64,000 nt of DNA, taken from the NCBI RefSeq assembly GCF_001949145.1, contig NW_019091360.1, forward strand, positions 680,440 through 744,439, in the 5' to 3' direction. Under the pieces are notes generated by a model. That model worked only from the letters and a program-made list of their open reading frames with translations, made no database searches and was not told where the DNA came from. Made by a program: the position numbers and the translations under genes. This document shows, piece by piece, positions 34,665 through 46,319 of this stretch (the stretch's first letter is position 1; each line of letters starts with the position of its first letter). The DNA comes from Acanthaster planci (Eukaryota > Echinodermata > Asteroidea > Valvatida > Acanthasteridae).

Positions 34665-37600
34665 ATGCTTAATGCTGATCGCGAAGCTCGGCGGGCAATA
34701 AGGCGAGAGAGAATATTTAGAGACAGGAGAAATCCACTAGATCCACTAGCTTGAATGTGAGGAAGTTTTCTGACGATATAAGTTCACGCGAGAAGGGATA
34801 TTTCGAGTTCTGGAAAGAGTAGAAAATGACTTGGGGCCGGACACCCGGGTAAGTAGGCTGTATTGTTGACGTCCTCGACGTGGTGCAGTGCGGCCCCTAA
34901 CGTGGCGCACTTTCATCTTTCCTATAGAATGTTTTACAACAGCGATATTTTACCTCAAATTTCCCTACTATTATAACTTCATGAAATTTCCGATACTCTG
35001 ATTGATGAATTTCGATTTTACCAAAGCAAACGTGCTACACAGTTCCGATTAAGTGCCATTTCCGCGAAATTCCGACAAGCAAAATAAAATCTGAAATAAT
35101 TGTACTCCCTCAAGGAAAAACGCGTAAAAATTTTCTTACGGACGAGTGGATGGGCATGTGGGTGAAAATAACGAAAATTGACCAACTTGAATTTCTTAAA
35201 GTTTAATGTGGGATCATCTGATGTTTGCCTGTTGCGCCACTTAAGTCATCTCAGCGGAACTGGAGCCCAATTTCTAGATTGGCGTATGGTACAGAACAGC
35301 AGGAAATCATTGTTTCAGACCGTAAAAAAGAACCACTCTGAAAAGCACCGGTCAATTTGCCTACAGTTTCGTAAATTGGGAAAAGCTTTTCGGGATCAGC
35401 TGGGTGAAGCTTGAAATTGGACAATCCGAGTAGATTTGTTTCAGTAGTCAGTATCATTGATAAAAACAATTATTTCAAATGACCAAAATTCAGGTTTACT
35501 TTTTGTTGGAATCATTGATTCCATTTTGATTCAGATCCAATTAAGTTAGATGCAATTAGAGTCAAATCTCATCATTTTTCTATTTAGTCTGACTTAATCT
35601 GTTGTATCCATGCTTCCTTTCATGAAATATTACACAAAACGTAACACTTGTTTTAAATTCATAAACGTAAAACTTTTATTCAAAATTCAATTTAACGGAC
35701 CCATGTAATGGATTTTTTTTTCGAGAATCCCAGACATTGCACATTTTTTTCAATTGACCCCTTTTCAATTTTTGTTTGGGCATTTATATCTAGCTTAAAA
35801 GGCCTTTGAGGTTCACGCCAATTCGAATTTACAAATTCAGTAGAATTCAGTGATGCAGATTAAGGTATGAAATATCAATCTTGCATAATAAGTGCACCAA
35901 AATCTCTTTTTCTACTTGACAATTAAAATATTCCATTTTCCTTTGGCATTTAAGTAAATGGAAATTAGCAACCTTTTCTCAGAAATGTTTTCAAAGGGCA
36001 TACTCTAGGTTCAACATTTTATACATGAAATAATGTCCACTGGCAGCAGTCAAATTTCTTTGAAGTAAAGAAGTGCTGTTTCGATGACAGACTTGCATTC
36101 TGAAGGAAGTCAACACATCTATGAGAAAGACTTGCTCATGCTTCAGAGCCCATCCACAGAGAATATTGACATTGTGTAGCTGCTTTTGAGACTTCTTCTC
36201 CAAGTGCACAGTCTGCATGGGAAGTTAGTGGTAATATGCATTAAAAATAAACAATGAAATATGCTAAAATCACAGAAATAACTAAGCAATGAAAGTCATT
36301 AAGTGAAACCCACAGCTGTGTGCACAGCCTTGGGTTTTAGTGGTAAAAAGATTTGGAGCAAATCTTCAGCGTTTCCCTTCGATGTTCCTACAATTTACAT
36401 GAATGAAATTCAAGTCAACAATGAAACAGAGCATACACTCGCCTTCTAGTCCTCAACATGGAGGCACCTTGGTGCAAGTAGACGCCAGTGATTCTTGAGC
36501 TTCAGTCCCACTCCTTGAGTAGGAACCATTACCTTCAGTAGGTGCTCATCATTTGCTTTCAACAGAAAGGCTTTCTCATCGAATTTACTTCCTGGAAGAA
36601 AAATGACAAAAAAAGTTAGCAATTATGCAGAAAATAGTGGGATTTGTTTGTCTTCACCCATGTACATGTACTAATGAGCAATTTTCTGGCAACCCAACTG
36701 TACACTATTATACACATATGGACTTGCTATGAGGTCACTAGTGCACATCTATGACATCGAGGGATTGTTAATGACCAGACGAGGGTCCTATTTCCTGAAG
36801 CCAAAGCACTATCATTTCAGGCTTCGTCCTAACATTGTAAAATCATAAATTGCAATGGTCAACGGTACAGAAAAATAAATGAATCTATTGAAAAGGTAGA
36901 TATTTCTGGACATTTTTCATTATACAGCAGAGCAATGCCATTTCACCACTGATGCAGCTTCTCACTACCCTGCAATTCTTCGGCACCGGTGCCTTTTATA
37001 CTGTTAAAGGGGATCTCCATGACATGAGTGTCCCCTCTGTATGCCGTATTGTTCATCGGGTTGCTAATTCCCTGGCCAGATTAACGGATTGACACATATG
37101 CTTCCCTGTCAACATGCAAGATGTGATGAGGACCAAGCAAGGATTTTTTGCTCTGGCAGGCTTTCCCGGGGTAGTTGATGCAATAGATTGTACCTATGTA
37201 AGATTGTATGGAGCCCCACTTGGCAATGATGAGCCTCTATACGTGAACAGAAAAGGCTACCATAGCATAAACGTGCCAGTGGTGTGTGATGCATCATTCA
37301 AAATGACAAATGTCGTCGCACGGTGGCCAGGCAGCACCCACGACAGTGCGATTCTGCATGGAAGTCGTCCGGGAGAAATGTTCGAAACTGGAAGGTTTGT
37401 TAGGTTTACCCACTTTTTATCACTTTGAAGTGATGGTATATCCATTACAAAGTTATAAAAAGGTGTTGATATCAAGTAACTCAATTTCACAAGAATTTCT
37501 TTTAAATAGGCTCCAAGGATTGCTGATAGGCGACACCAGCTATGATCTCTGACCATGGCTGATGACACTAATGACTGATCCGACAACAAATGCCGAGAGA

Positions 37601-38335
37601 CAATACAACAGTTATGCTGCTAGTTTTCACGTGCATTTTCATGAAGCCAAAATGAATGTAATTCTTCTTATAACAAATTTAATTAACATGTAAAAAGTGA
37701 CCATTTGTCCTTTATAGTGCAAGTGGGCTTTCATATCATTTTTTCTATGCTTGCAGCCAAAGTATTATCGCAAAAAGCACAATGAAAAATACATAATTAC
37801 TGCAAGAGAGAAATCGGGTGTATCGTTACATTCAACACCGACACCACTCATTTTTATTGTTCACTATTTACTTGCAAACAATATCAAGTCCAACTACTGT
37901 TCGGCTTTACCAATAAATACCAGCAAAGGAAAATTTCTACCTTTGAAGATTATTAAGAGGGTACATACATCCCCACTTTCTGCATTTCTCTCCAAAGTCA
38001 AAGAATGACACAAATAATCAAAGGTACATGTACATGTAAAGCCTTTTGATTTCTTCCTTTGCTACAGGAGTCACAGAAGAGTTAGAGTGACTGTTGAACA
38101 GGTGTTTGGTCAGTTGAAGTGGAAGTTTCCCTGTCTATCACTTGGACTTCATGTGGCCCCCCGCAGAGCCTGTCAGATCATCAGGGCATGTTGTGTACAA
38201 TATTGCAAAGGAGCTGAGAGAGCCTGAAATGGATGGGGAGCCAGTACAATACGAGGATGATGAGGGCATACCATATGATGGCCCAATCCAAGATGGCACG
38301 ATACAGAGAAGGAGAATAATTAATACTTACTTTTG
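34665..38335 (+). pseudogene. HARBI1-like (PIF/Harbinger) transposase, broken
   Basis: The family's protein cuts and rejoins the element ends through a DDE nuclease. Exon 1 (34665-34848) reads REARRAIRRERIFRDRRNPLD and later FTREGIFRVLERVENDLGPDTR, but a 9-base duplication (ATCCACTAG twice) and a frame change interrupt it. Exon 2 (36928-37394) carries QSNAISPLMQLL, FFGTGAFYTVKGD, then FPGVVDAIDCTYV (first catalytic Asp), VVCDASFKMTNV (second Asp region) and WPGSTHDSAIL. Exon 3 begins at 37510 (GLLIGDTSYDL). Exon 4 begins at 38068 (VTVEQVFGQLKWKFPCL, with the catalytic Glu) and runs to 38335 in a shifted frame ending RRRIINTYF. In-frame stops follow ARLTD and SYDL, and the intron 3 donor is not clean. 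It is a pseudogene. Confidence 0.85.
36468..36591 (-). CDS. SAM-domain exon (second half), out of order
   Basis: On the minus strand a strong acceptor (TTTTTCTTCCAG) precedes 124 bases that translate in one frame to FDEKAFLLKANDEHLLKVM, then GVGLKLKNHWRLL, and end at a CAAG|GTGCCT donor. The pattern Asp-Glu-x-x-Phe-Leu-Leu, Leu-x-x-x-Met, Gly-x-x-Leu-Lys-Leu is the second half of a sterile alpha motif domain. Its phases (enters 1, leaves 2) fit exactly between the exons at 43292-43346 and 42375-42532, yet it lies 5.8 kb beyond them, inside an intron of the Harbinger transposase. Either it was copied or moved, or the assembly order is wrong here. Confidence 0.6.
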
Positions 38336-38975
38336 ACAAATTAACATAATTTCTCTATTCTTCCCAGGCAGTTGTTCCCATCAAGAATTAGTAAACCCTT
38401 CTGTTTGTCTAATCCGTTGAGACTACATCCATTCTATTGAAGCAGTAATTAAATGGAAAGGAAAAGAACACCAACCACAACTGTTTTGTTTGTTCAATGT
38501 TTGCAAATTTTTGTGTAAATCCAGGGTTGATATTCAGACTGTGTTACAGGCAGTAGAGATGCTTAATTATCAATGAGTTTTTGCACTCAAGAGAAATAAG
38601 CTCCATTTAAGGTTATGTCAAACTTACAATTTCCATGTGCAGTAACATACAATGAGAGACTTTGGATACATGGTAGTGGCAGACAAAATGGCTCTTTTTC
38701 GTTTTGAAGTATGGGCATGCTCATGCAGTTCTTGACATGTACCTTAGTGCTGAGCATAACAAGGAATAACTGTTGAAAAGGGTCCATTTGTTTGCCCCCA
38801 TCATGCATCTCAAAGCCTGTTTTTCAATGTAATAACTTGTTCTTATTATACCAATATAATTTGTTGTTATAATTTGCTTTTATTACATGACTGCTTCTTA
38901 AGTTTCTTTCTCTAATATGTCACTGACCAACAACTGAACATTGTGGCTTAGTTCACTTAGTGAAACTGAAATCTG

Positions 38976-40480
38976 CTAAGAAACTTTCAGCTGCTCCTTA
39001 TCAACTTTGAGCCTCTCCTGCTCCAAACCAAGTTTCTGTTTCTCCCAGATGGAGTCCACCTTGTTCACTCTCTGTCCTCTAAATCCTGGTTTGTTTCTTC
39101 TGGAAGGTAGGGCTCTTTCAAGATGACCTCACCAAGGCTGATGGCTTCAAGTGACAAGGAAAAAAATGAACTCAAATATGAGTATTGAGATGTGTTATCA
39201 TGCATTACAGTCTATACCTGTCTCCTTCATCTTAGTAAATACTCGTGAATATGTAGTATACTCAATCAATTCAAATGAACACTACTGAAACAATTTCAGG
39301 CACCAATAACAATTATTGCCTCCAAAGACATAAGACACTCCAGTACCCATGTCGCTGGGGAGGGTGATAAATGAAAAAAGTTCCCTCTAAATAAAAGTCC
39401 TTTATAAATATGTAATATATCTATCTGCATATATCCCTACATAGAATGATTTTTTATTATAACTACTTACTATTCTCCATCATATCAAACATCACATCCT
39501 CAATTAGGCCGTCATCCACTGATATTGATGCAACTGGAGATTCCCCCTCTTCTGGGGAAAGGATTCCATCCTTTGCCACGGGTGCAAGATCACCTAGCAC
39601 GCTTTCCAGTGATTTGTTCACATCTGATTTTTCTCTTCCACCTGCAGACCATAAGATAATTTAGACTTGTCACAAACGTGAATGACCCTCATATGATGAA
39701 AGCCAACATCCTTTACACTGTACATGTTAATTACAAATAGAATTATATAAAAGAAAGGCTATCTGTGCTTAACTTCAAGGAAGACTGTGTGAAAGAGGCA
39801 CCATTTCCATTTGAAATTCTATAAAAAGAAATGTGTTTTTGTTCAAACATATTGTCAATGTACATGTACATAATTCAGAGCTCAGAATGTAAACTTTTTG
39901 ACACGTTTAAAACTTTAGTACATTTAACCTAGGTCTATTAATTAGCAGGCCTAGGCGTACTTGGCCACTGTGCTATTACCTTATTTTCGATTCAATGGTT
40001 CTTTTCAGAACCACACGAAGAAACCAGAAAGCGATTTATTCCACGGTGTAGTCTACCCACAGCCTAAATGTACTTCTTAACCTTATTTTCATTAAACAGA
40101 ATATCCCATTGGCCTTCATCTGATTCTTCAACTTGGAGTAGCCCCTAGGCTACTTTACTTCTTCTTTCCCTTTGAAAAAACACCCTCCCAACTTGCCAAG
40201 CCAAATACATGTACGTACAATGCATAACTATCATAACTGGTGGAGTGGCCATGCATTCTATATAATAATTGAGCTCAGATGTTTAATGCTCCCAATAAAG
40301 AGTACGAAGTAGGCCAACAGATGTATGCACCTGTTCTGTTGCATTCTCTGCGGTATGACTGTGCTTGACTGGTAATGGTTTTCCTTATTTTTTTCCAAGG
40401 TCGCTCCACCCCTCCATTCTCTACCAGCACAAGTCCGGCCAGACGAACTTTTGCCGTGCATCTTTCACCCAATCAACCAT
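38976..40480 (-). CDS. Harbinger accessory protein, MADF/Myb-like DNA-binding, three exons
   Basis: PIF/Harbinger elements carry a second gene whose MADF/Myb-type product helps the transposase reach the nucleus and the element ends. On the minus strand I place exons at 40331-40480 (RPWKKIRKTITSQAQSYRREC, a MADF-like Trp..Arg..Tyr-Arg-Arg-Glu segment), 39471-39641 (acidic, GREKSDVNKSLESVLGDL and ISVDDGLIEDVMFDMMEN) and 38976-39127 (IWEKQKLGLEQERLKVDKEQ, a C-terminal coiled coil, then stop). Phases 1 and 1 agree across both junctions. The ATG at 40480 is one frame off the MADF frame, so the start may be damaged or wrong. The last acceptor (TTGGTGAG) is weak. Position between the terminal repeats supports the role. 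Confidence 0.55.
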
Positions 40481-41324
40481 CTTGAATTTACTTTGCAAAG
40501 CTACCAACGGCTGTTGCACGTATCGCAGAAAATATCTTTATCAAACACGACACAGCTGCGCACAGAACACAGGTCATCCTCGTCCAATAATGAGCAAAAT
40601 ATTTAACGATATTATGCATGCGTCTTGCCTAAGAAGCGTTTAGTGAAATCGATCCTAGGACGCATCTTAGCTAAGATCGATCTTATCGCAGGGACTCGTC
40701 CCAAGTTCTAAGATGAGTTGCAAGATAAGACGAGTTTCGTGAAACCGGCTGCAGGTTGGATTCATTGCATTGTGCCTAGTATGCCAGTTTTCCCTTTCGT
40801 AAACTCACAAGTGCGGTACCTGTCCAAATCTTCCATGCATCTAAAATCAGTCAGTACAGAGGTAAGGATGCATGTCCACACTTGATATACTAGGCAAGAT
40901 ATAGGACGGAGGGGTACCCCCCTTACCTGTCCAATCCCTACACACACTGTAGACTATTGTTACCTAACACACCCCCCCTTGAAGTCTGTAAAGAATTCCT
41001 GAGATTCTGATCAAACAATGACCAACACAAAGGCAGGGGGGGGGTTCTCTCCGTCCCATATCTTGCTTCAAATGTATAGTTGAAGCATCTGCAGCAAATT
41101 GAGTCTATTCAGGTATTCAGGTATTTGGGGAGTTAAGAAGGTGAAAAAATTTGATGTCCGTAATGTCGCTATGGTTTAAAACTTGGACTTTAGTTACAAT
41201 TATGTAATAAAGCCATTGTCCAACCGGGGCTACCAAAAAATGTTATTTTACAGGCCTGAAAAAACAATCAAAAAAAATTTCTAGTTTTACTTCACAGTCT
41301 TGCAGTGGTATGCATTCTGCTTAC

Positions 41325-43346
41325 TCTTTGCAGGAGCAGAAGACTCTGAAGTCCCTGATGGCCCTGCTCTTCACATTGCCTTTGATCCCATAAACCACAG
41401 CCTCTAGGAATTCCCATGCCACGCAGCACTTGTCTTGATATTTCAGGTCACATGCGAAGTACGATTTAAAACACACATCCAGGGCCTCTTGATGATAACA
41501 CTCATTGCTGAGGTGAAACAGATGACCCTCCCAAAGCAAGGATGTAGGACTGAGACTGTGTATCTTTTAGGTACTGCTCCAAGCTTGAGTTTTCCTGGAG
41601 AAGTTCCAAACAAGGAGTTGGACCAAGTAAAGTATTTCAACATATATGTAAATAACACACATCAAAAGAATGTCAACAAGGAAAAGGGAATTCCAATATG
41701 CTTTCATAAAATCAGTGTCAGTCATTTGGGCATAAAGTTTCTCATGTTAAACTAGACAGATCTTTCATAAGGCTTTTCAAAACAAGCTAAAGGAGAAGTA
41801 AGTTCCCCTGGATGTGAGCTGAGGGCTTAGAAAGGAGCAAGATGGGCTAGATAAGGATTGATGCATAGCAAGTTTCACATGCAGTTGTATGGTTGTCCAG
41901 TTTCCAAAGTAGATTTATAAAAGGAGTGGTTCATAGCAGTACATGTTAAAACCGTGCTTGCTCTACCCTATTACCTCCCAACTGGAGGTTTTAAATGTGA
42001 TAATTGTATGACGATTGTCGACGAGGCTGTCAACTTGACTTGTTCAATTGAAGGAGTTCTGCAAATTACACACTGGAAGTCCATGAAGGCTCTTGATGAC
42101 TCCGAGAGGTTAATTCAACCGCCTTTCCCCTTCCTCCTACCTGTAAAAGGGATCGGCAGAACAAGCACAGCCAAATTCTTCCTTTGCTCTGAAAAAAGAA
42201 AAATAAACTCTTTATCATATAACAGTGCCAATGGAAAATGATGCCATGCAATATCTCAAAGGGTGCACAAATCAAAAGGGTCAATGGACAATTAAAAAAT
42301 TAACTTCACTATACAAGACGGCTTTCTTTACATCATCTGTCTCCATGAAAAATAACATGACAACATAAATTTACCTGATGTGAGATTCTTCAGCTCAATA
42401 TCCTGCTCTAACACCAATGACTCCCATGATGGACACGTCTTTGGACAGTATGTAAGCAGATGTTCTGACAGTGTAGGCCATTTACTGTAGAGGTTGTTGG
42501 CAGCATCAGGTTGCAGAATTGCAAAGTCGGATCTGTACAGAGATATTAATTATTACAAGAAATCTGCTTTACATTCAAGAACAGAGGCAGATCTGCTGTA
42601 AGCATTTTCAAAGATTTTCCACCCATTCCGTCTCTCAATCATTGTCTATAGTCCTGATACATATTGGTTTTTCATTAGATTTACATTCACAGGCCCACTT
42701 TTCAAGTCATAACGTTCTAAAAGATAAATGATGGGCATAACCCACTTCCAAGCAATGCCACGTACATTTACATAGGCTAGACTTGGTCAACACAGCCTGG
42801 ATTCCATGCCACATGTGTAAGCCTAGGCTAGGCAAGATAACAGGCCTAACATCAGGCCTATACAGTAAACCATATTACTAAATAGTGGTACTGAGCCAAC
42901 TTTGAACTAGTGCAGCAGTGGTATACATGGTGTTTGGGTCTGCTACTCAAGAAGGAATATAGGCCTACCATGCTGACTGAATTCGAACAATAGTTGAAGG
43001 CACTGTGGAAATTGCATTTGGACCATTATGCAAATTCAGTCAAGTATGCAGGAAGCCCTAGCCAAGAGACTAGCGTAATTATCTTATTGTCACTGCTGGT
43101 CTGCGAGTATAAACGTGAACGAAATACTCGTACACTGCACACGGCCTATGCTATGCATGTCACGATGGTATCAACGCACAAATCCCGATACCGCGGTACG
43201 CCTGGCCTACCTGCCCACATGACTTTCTCAAATAAGCAGAAGGCTTTCGTTCCAAGATGTAATCAAGTTGTCTAATTAAGACCAGATTTACCTTCAAATG
43301 CGGACACCAAATGTGCGAATCCCCAATCGCTCAGAAGTTGCTGCAT
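41325..43346 (-). pseudogene. SAMD3-like SAM-domain protein gene, broken
   Basis: Minus-strand exons: 43292-43346 (ATG start, LLSDWGFAHLVSAFE, first half of a SAM domain, phase 1), 42375-42532 (SDFAILQPDAANNLYSKWPT and LLTYCPKTCPSWESLV), 41975-42140 (INLSESSRAFMDF, then SIEQVKLTAS) and a C-terminal piece near 41325-41600 (QSYILALGGSSV, then EALDVCFKSYFACDLKY and VVYGIKG). The order and the EALD.CFK..F...L.Y block resemble the multicopy SAMD3-like proteins of fish and invertebrates, as remembered. A TGA interrupts exon 3 just before INLSESS and the last piece changes frame, so it is a pseudogene. The second half of the SAM domain is missing from its proper place (see 36468-36591). Function of the family is not known to me. 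Confidence 0.6.
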
Positions 43347-43680
43347 GATTCCATATTGCAAACTTCAAGTTGAACGATGTCACGATGGCGGCGCAGCGGC
43401 GAGCGCATGTGGGGATACGGAGAAATTACCCTTAACTCGGTAATAATTTACATAACGGTGTATGCATTACATAACGTTTTGTAAATTATACGTAGTATAC
43501 AGTAAGAGTTTATCCAAATTTACATTACTTTTGTAAAATAAAAAAATTACATATAAAACATGAGAATTTAAGGTTACAAAACAAATACGTATTTGTTTTT
43601 GGCAAAATTTACTTAATTTATGTAATACTTTACCATTTTTTCTACATGAATTTTTTTTACTACTCATTCTGTGAGTGTAC

Positions 43681-44140
43681 TCTGTACACGTACATGTTCA
43701 TAACCCATAGAGACAACGCTTATTTAATACGAGCATGTATGCGCACAGTCAAGCAGACAAAAAACGGTGTTTCGTACAAGCAGACAACGTTTAGCGTGGA
43801 ATTTTTCAACGACTAACCTCGTAAAATACCAAAGTGTAGAAGCATAAGTAGATTTCGGAGGATCTAAACACGACACCACGAACAACGTAAAATTTTCCTC
43901 CATTTGTAAGATTTTTAAATAAAGGTAAATCTCAGAGCATTATAAAAAAAGTGGATTTCACGGACCCTTTCTAACAACGAAGAAAATCTAAATTGCGAAT
44001 TTTGCACTAATTTCAACAAATACGTTTTCTGATACAAAAATCTGGCATCACATTGAAGATTAACCCTTAATGCATTCATTTCAGGCATTTGTAATTTAAG
44101 AGTGACGAATTCTGGGCTTACACTTTACACAGGGGCTCAG
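43681..44140. other. No gene recognised
   Basis: AT-rich noncoding DNA to the right of the possible large element. GTGACGAATTCTGGGCTTACAC at about 44103 also occurs at 30237 and, changed, at 46187, marking ends of a dispersed repeat. Confidence 0.5.
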
Positions 44141-44149
44141 TCTGCAGAA

Positions 44150-44830
44150 TTCAATTTGTCTAGATTATCCTTAGTGTAAGAATGAAAATGTTTAAAGTTT
44201 TCAACTTTCGGACGAGCATGATTGGTCATTGGTATTGTTGTACAGACTTGAAATTGGTCTGTTAAATTAGAGATTACAACTACAGCGTCTGGAAGGGGCA
44301 AAATATTTGCATAGATATGATCATTTAAAGTAGCAGACTGACGAGATACCCTCGTGAGTGAGATAAATGAATGGGATACTGAAGTGTCTGTAAACAGAGT
44401 TATCGTTGTTATAGTCCAATAGGTTGATACTAATTTGTTTTCTTTGGATAAACGACGGGTTACATCACAGTGAAGTAGTTATATTTGCAGCTTGAGGTGG
44501 TTTTTATTATTACTCCAATTATTAAGTTTTTGAGAGGTTTTATTAATCTCGATAAAATGTGATTCAAGGGTGTCAGTAGTGTAACTAAGATCTTGCCTTA
44601 TATTGTACCGAATATCAGATTGATTATATAAGGCAACACCCCTACCAAGTTGAGTTCTATTGAGTTTATACTCAGGCAAGATATGGACAGATGAAGAAAC
44701 ATCTTTAAGCTATGTTTCAGTTAGAGCAATAACATAGAATTCTTTCAGCGATTGAAGGAGTAATTTTAAGTTCTCAAAGTTTTTAGGCAGACTTCTGAAT
44801 GGCAGAGGTTGCATGCGACCAAACTACTAA
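44150..44830 (-). pseudogene. LINE-type apurinic endonuclease domain, remnant
   Basis: On the minus strand the frame reads SLPKNFENLKLLLQSL, then FYVIALTET (the Glu-Thr of the catalytic ET-W motif; the Trp codon is now TAG), then YKLNRTQLGRGVALY and IRQDLSYTTDTLESHFIEI. After a frame break it reads LTRVSRQSATLNDHIYANI and VVVISNLTDQFQV, in place of the usual SDH-x-P motif. This is the AP-endonuclease of a CR1/L2-type LINE. Catalytic changes, stops and the absence of the reverse transcriptase show an old fragment. Confidence 0.75.
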
Positions 44831-44930
44831 TAGAATCTTATTATTCATGTTATGATTTATCAATTTAGTATTACCTTTATCTAGTTATAACCCTTCTAAT
44901 CTTAATAGAGCCTGAAAGTAAAAGGTCACG

Positions 44931-46313
44931 CAGCGAGCTTCCGGAACCCTCGCGCGGTCCTCCTATGGGGATTTTACGTTGGGCCGTCCTATCACGTTCG
45001 ATAATTTTTGGAAGAATAATTCCTGACTGAAACCACCCCATGAAACACTCATGTTGGAATTTTCCCTTTGTCTTCCTCAAGTAATATTTGGAAAAGTTAC
45101 ATTGAGATAGGTAAAAAACGAATTTTCGTAACGACCTTTCACGTCCGGCGATATTGTACCTTGGTCTCCATGTTCATGCACGTTTGTTTTCACTGCCCGT
45201 GCTTACGTGAAAACGAGATTGTACAACGTTGCAGAGATTTACCTACTTGCAGTCGATGGGTTCCAGATCCCGTTGAGTTGACACACGCAGTTGTCAGCAA
45301 AGTTAGATAAAAGATTAGAATCTGCATGAAGTAGAATATTGCTTAAGGTTTACTACTTATGAATTACAAGAATGTTTAAAATATTTTGATCTCTTTGTAT
45401 TTCGGTCGACCAGAAAATTTCAAGCCGTAAATATTCAACTGGGTACGAGACTGTCGCATTTCACTGTTCTACATGTATTTTAGATTTTCGGAAGTGATGG
45501 GTCAATTTCTGGTAGGATATTTCTCTTTCAGGTCAGGTGATTTTTCAGTTTCTATAAATTGATATACTAGCAAATATTTTTAAAGTCCCTTTCCGAGTTG
45601 GTTTTTTAAGAAGTAACTGAAGGAAAAAAATATTACAAAATTCTAAAATCTTTGCACGTTATGTTTCCTATTCCAAGTGTTCTGGAAGCGAGCCATCAGG
45701 GGTCAACTTTCAGGCTCTAATGAAATTCGTTTTTCACCCATCTCCAGTTGACTTTTCCAGATAGTGAGTTTAAAAGTTTAAAACTTCGTCGTATAAAAGT
45801 TGATAAGCGTGGCCTGACAAAGAGATGAGTTAAAGTTGTGAACTGATACGGTCCCAATGATACTTGGATCGACGATGTTTTATTAGGTAAACACGGACTA
45901 ATATCATTAGACATCAGCGAGGAAGGCTGACTTTTGAAGACGGAGGGAAGACAAGCATGAAACATTTCGGGGTGATTTTAGTGAGTGGGATGTAGACTAG
46001 GTGGTATAACTTCCTGAACTGTGGTCAAATTTGTGGCTATAAAAGTTATAGCCTAACTGAGTCTTGGGGTGGGGCAGTGCTGGTAAATTGACCACAAACG
46101 GGAACTTCATTAGGATATTAATTACCAAGACATTAAACGGAGGTGGGATCAAGGATACGTGAGTGACCAATGACTAAATGACAAATTCTGGGCAATTACT
46201 TGAGGAGGACAAAGGGAAAATTCGGACATGAGTGTTTCTTTGGGTGGTTTCAGTTAAATCATTCTACCCAGACTTGATAGCTTGGTCCTACGTAAAATCC
46301 CCATAGTTGATGA
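44931..46313. repeat. Inverted repeat, arms 44931-45066 and 46208-46313
   Basis: AAAGGGAAAATTC..ACATGAGTGTTTC..GGGTGGTTTCAGT and CGTAAAATCCCCATAG occur at 46208-46313 and in reverse complement at 44950-45066. The DNA between shows no recognised gene. Sequence near 46010-46200 is also related to 30060-30240 (GACCACAAACGGGAACTTCAT and GACAAATTCTGGGC), so this is another member of the palindromic family at 29.5-31.8 kb. Confidence 0.65.
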
Positions 46314-46319
46314 TCTGTC

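Larger units (their letters stand above)
34476..40751 (+). mobile_element. PIF/Harbinger DNA transposon, 6.3 kb, with terminal inverted repeats
   Basis: The left end is CGGCCGGTTTCACGAA and the reverse complement of the right end is CAGCCGGTTTCACGAA. After an indel both continue with GATGCGTC..CTAGGATCGATTTCAC. Flanking CAG triplets (34473-34475 and 40752-40754) fit the 3-bp target duplications of this superfamily. Between the ends lie the two genes expected of the superfamily: a HARBI1-like transposase on the plus strand and a MADF/Myb-like protein on the minus strand. The transposase is broken, so the copy cannot move by itself. Confidence 0.85.
33429..43677. mobile_element. Possible large (10.2 kb) DNA element with CACNCACAGAA ends
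   Basis: The left end reads CACACACAGAAAAAAAAATA. The reverse complement of the right end reads CACTCACAGAATGAG followed by an A-rich stretch, and TA flanks both. Both subterminal regions are AT-rich with repeated TACATAATT or TTACATAAC-like words; at 33454-33527 these form a hairpin (TTGTG.AAAATTGTACATAATT and its inverse). A CAC start with subterminal repeats recalls CACTA/EnSpm-type elements. Inside are the SAM-domain gene remnant and the nested Harbinger element. No transposase of the outer element was found, so the call is tentative. Confidence 0.35.
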
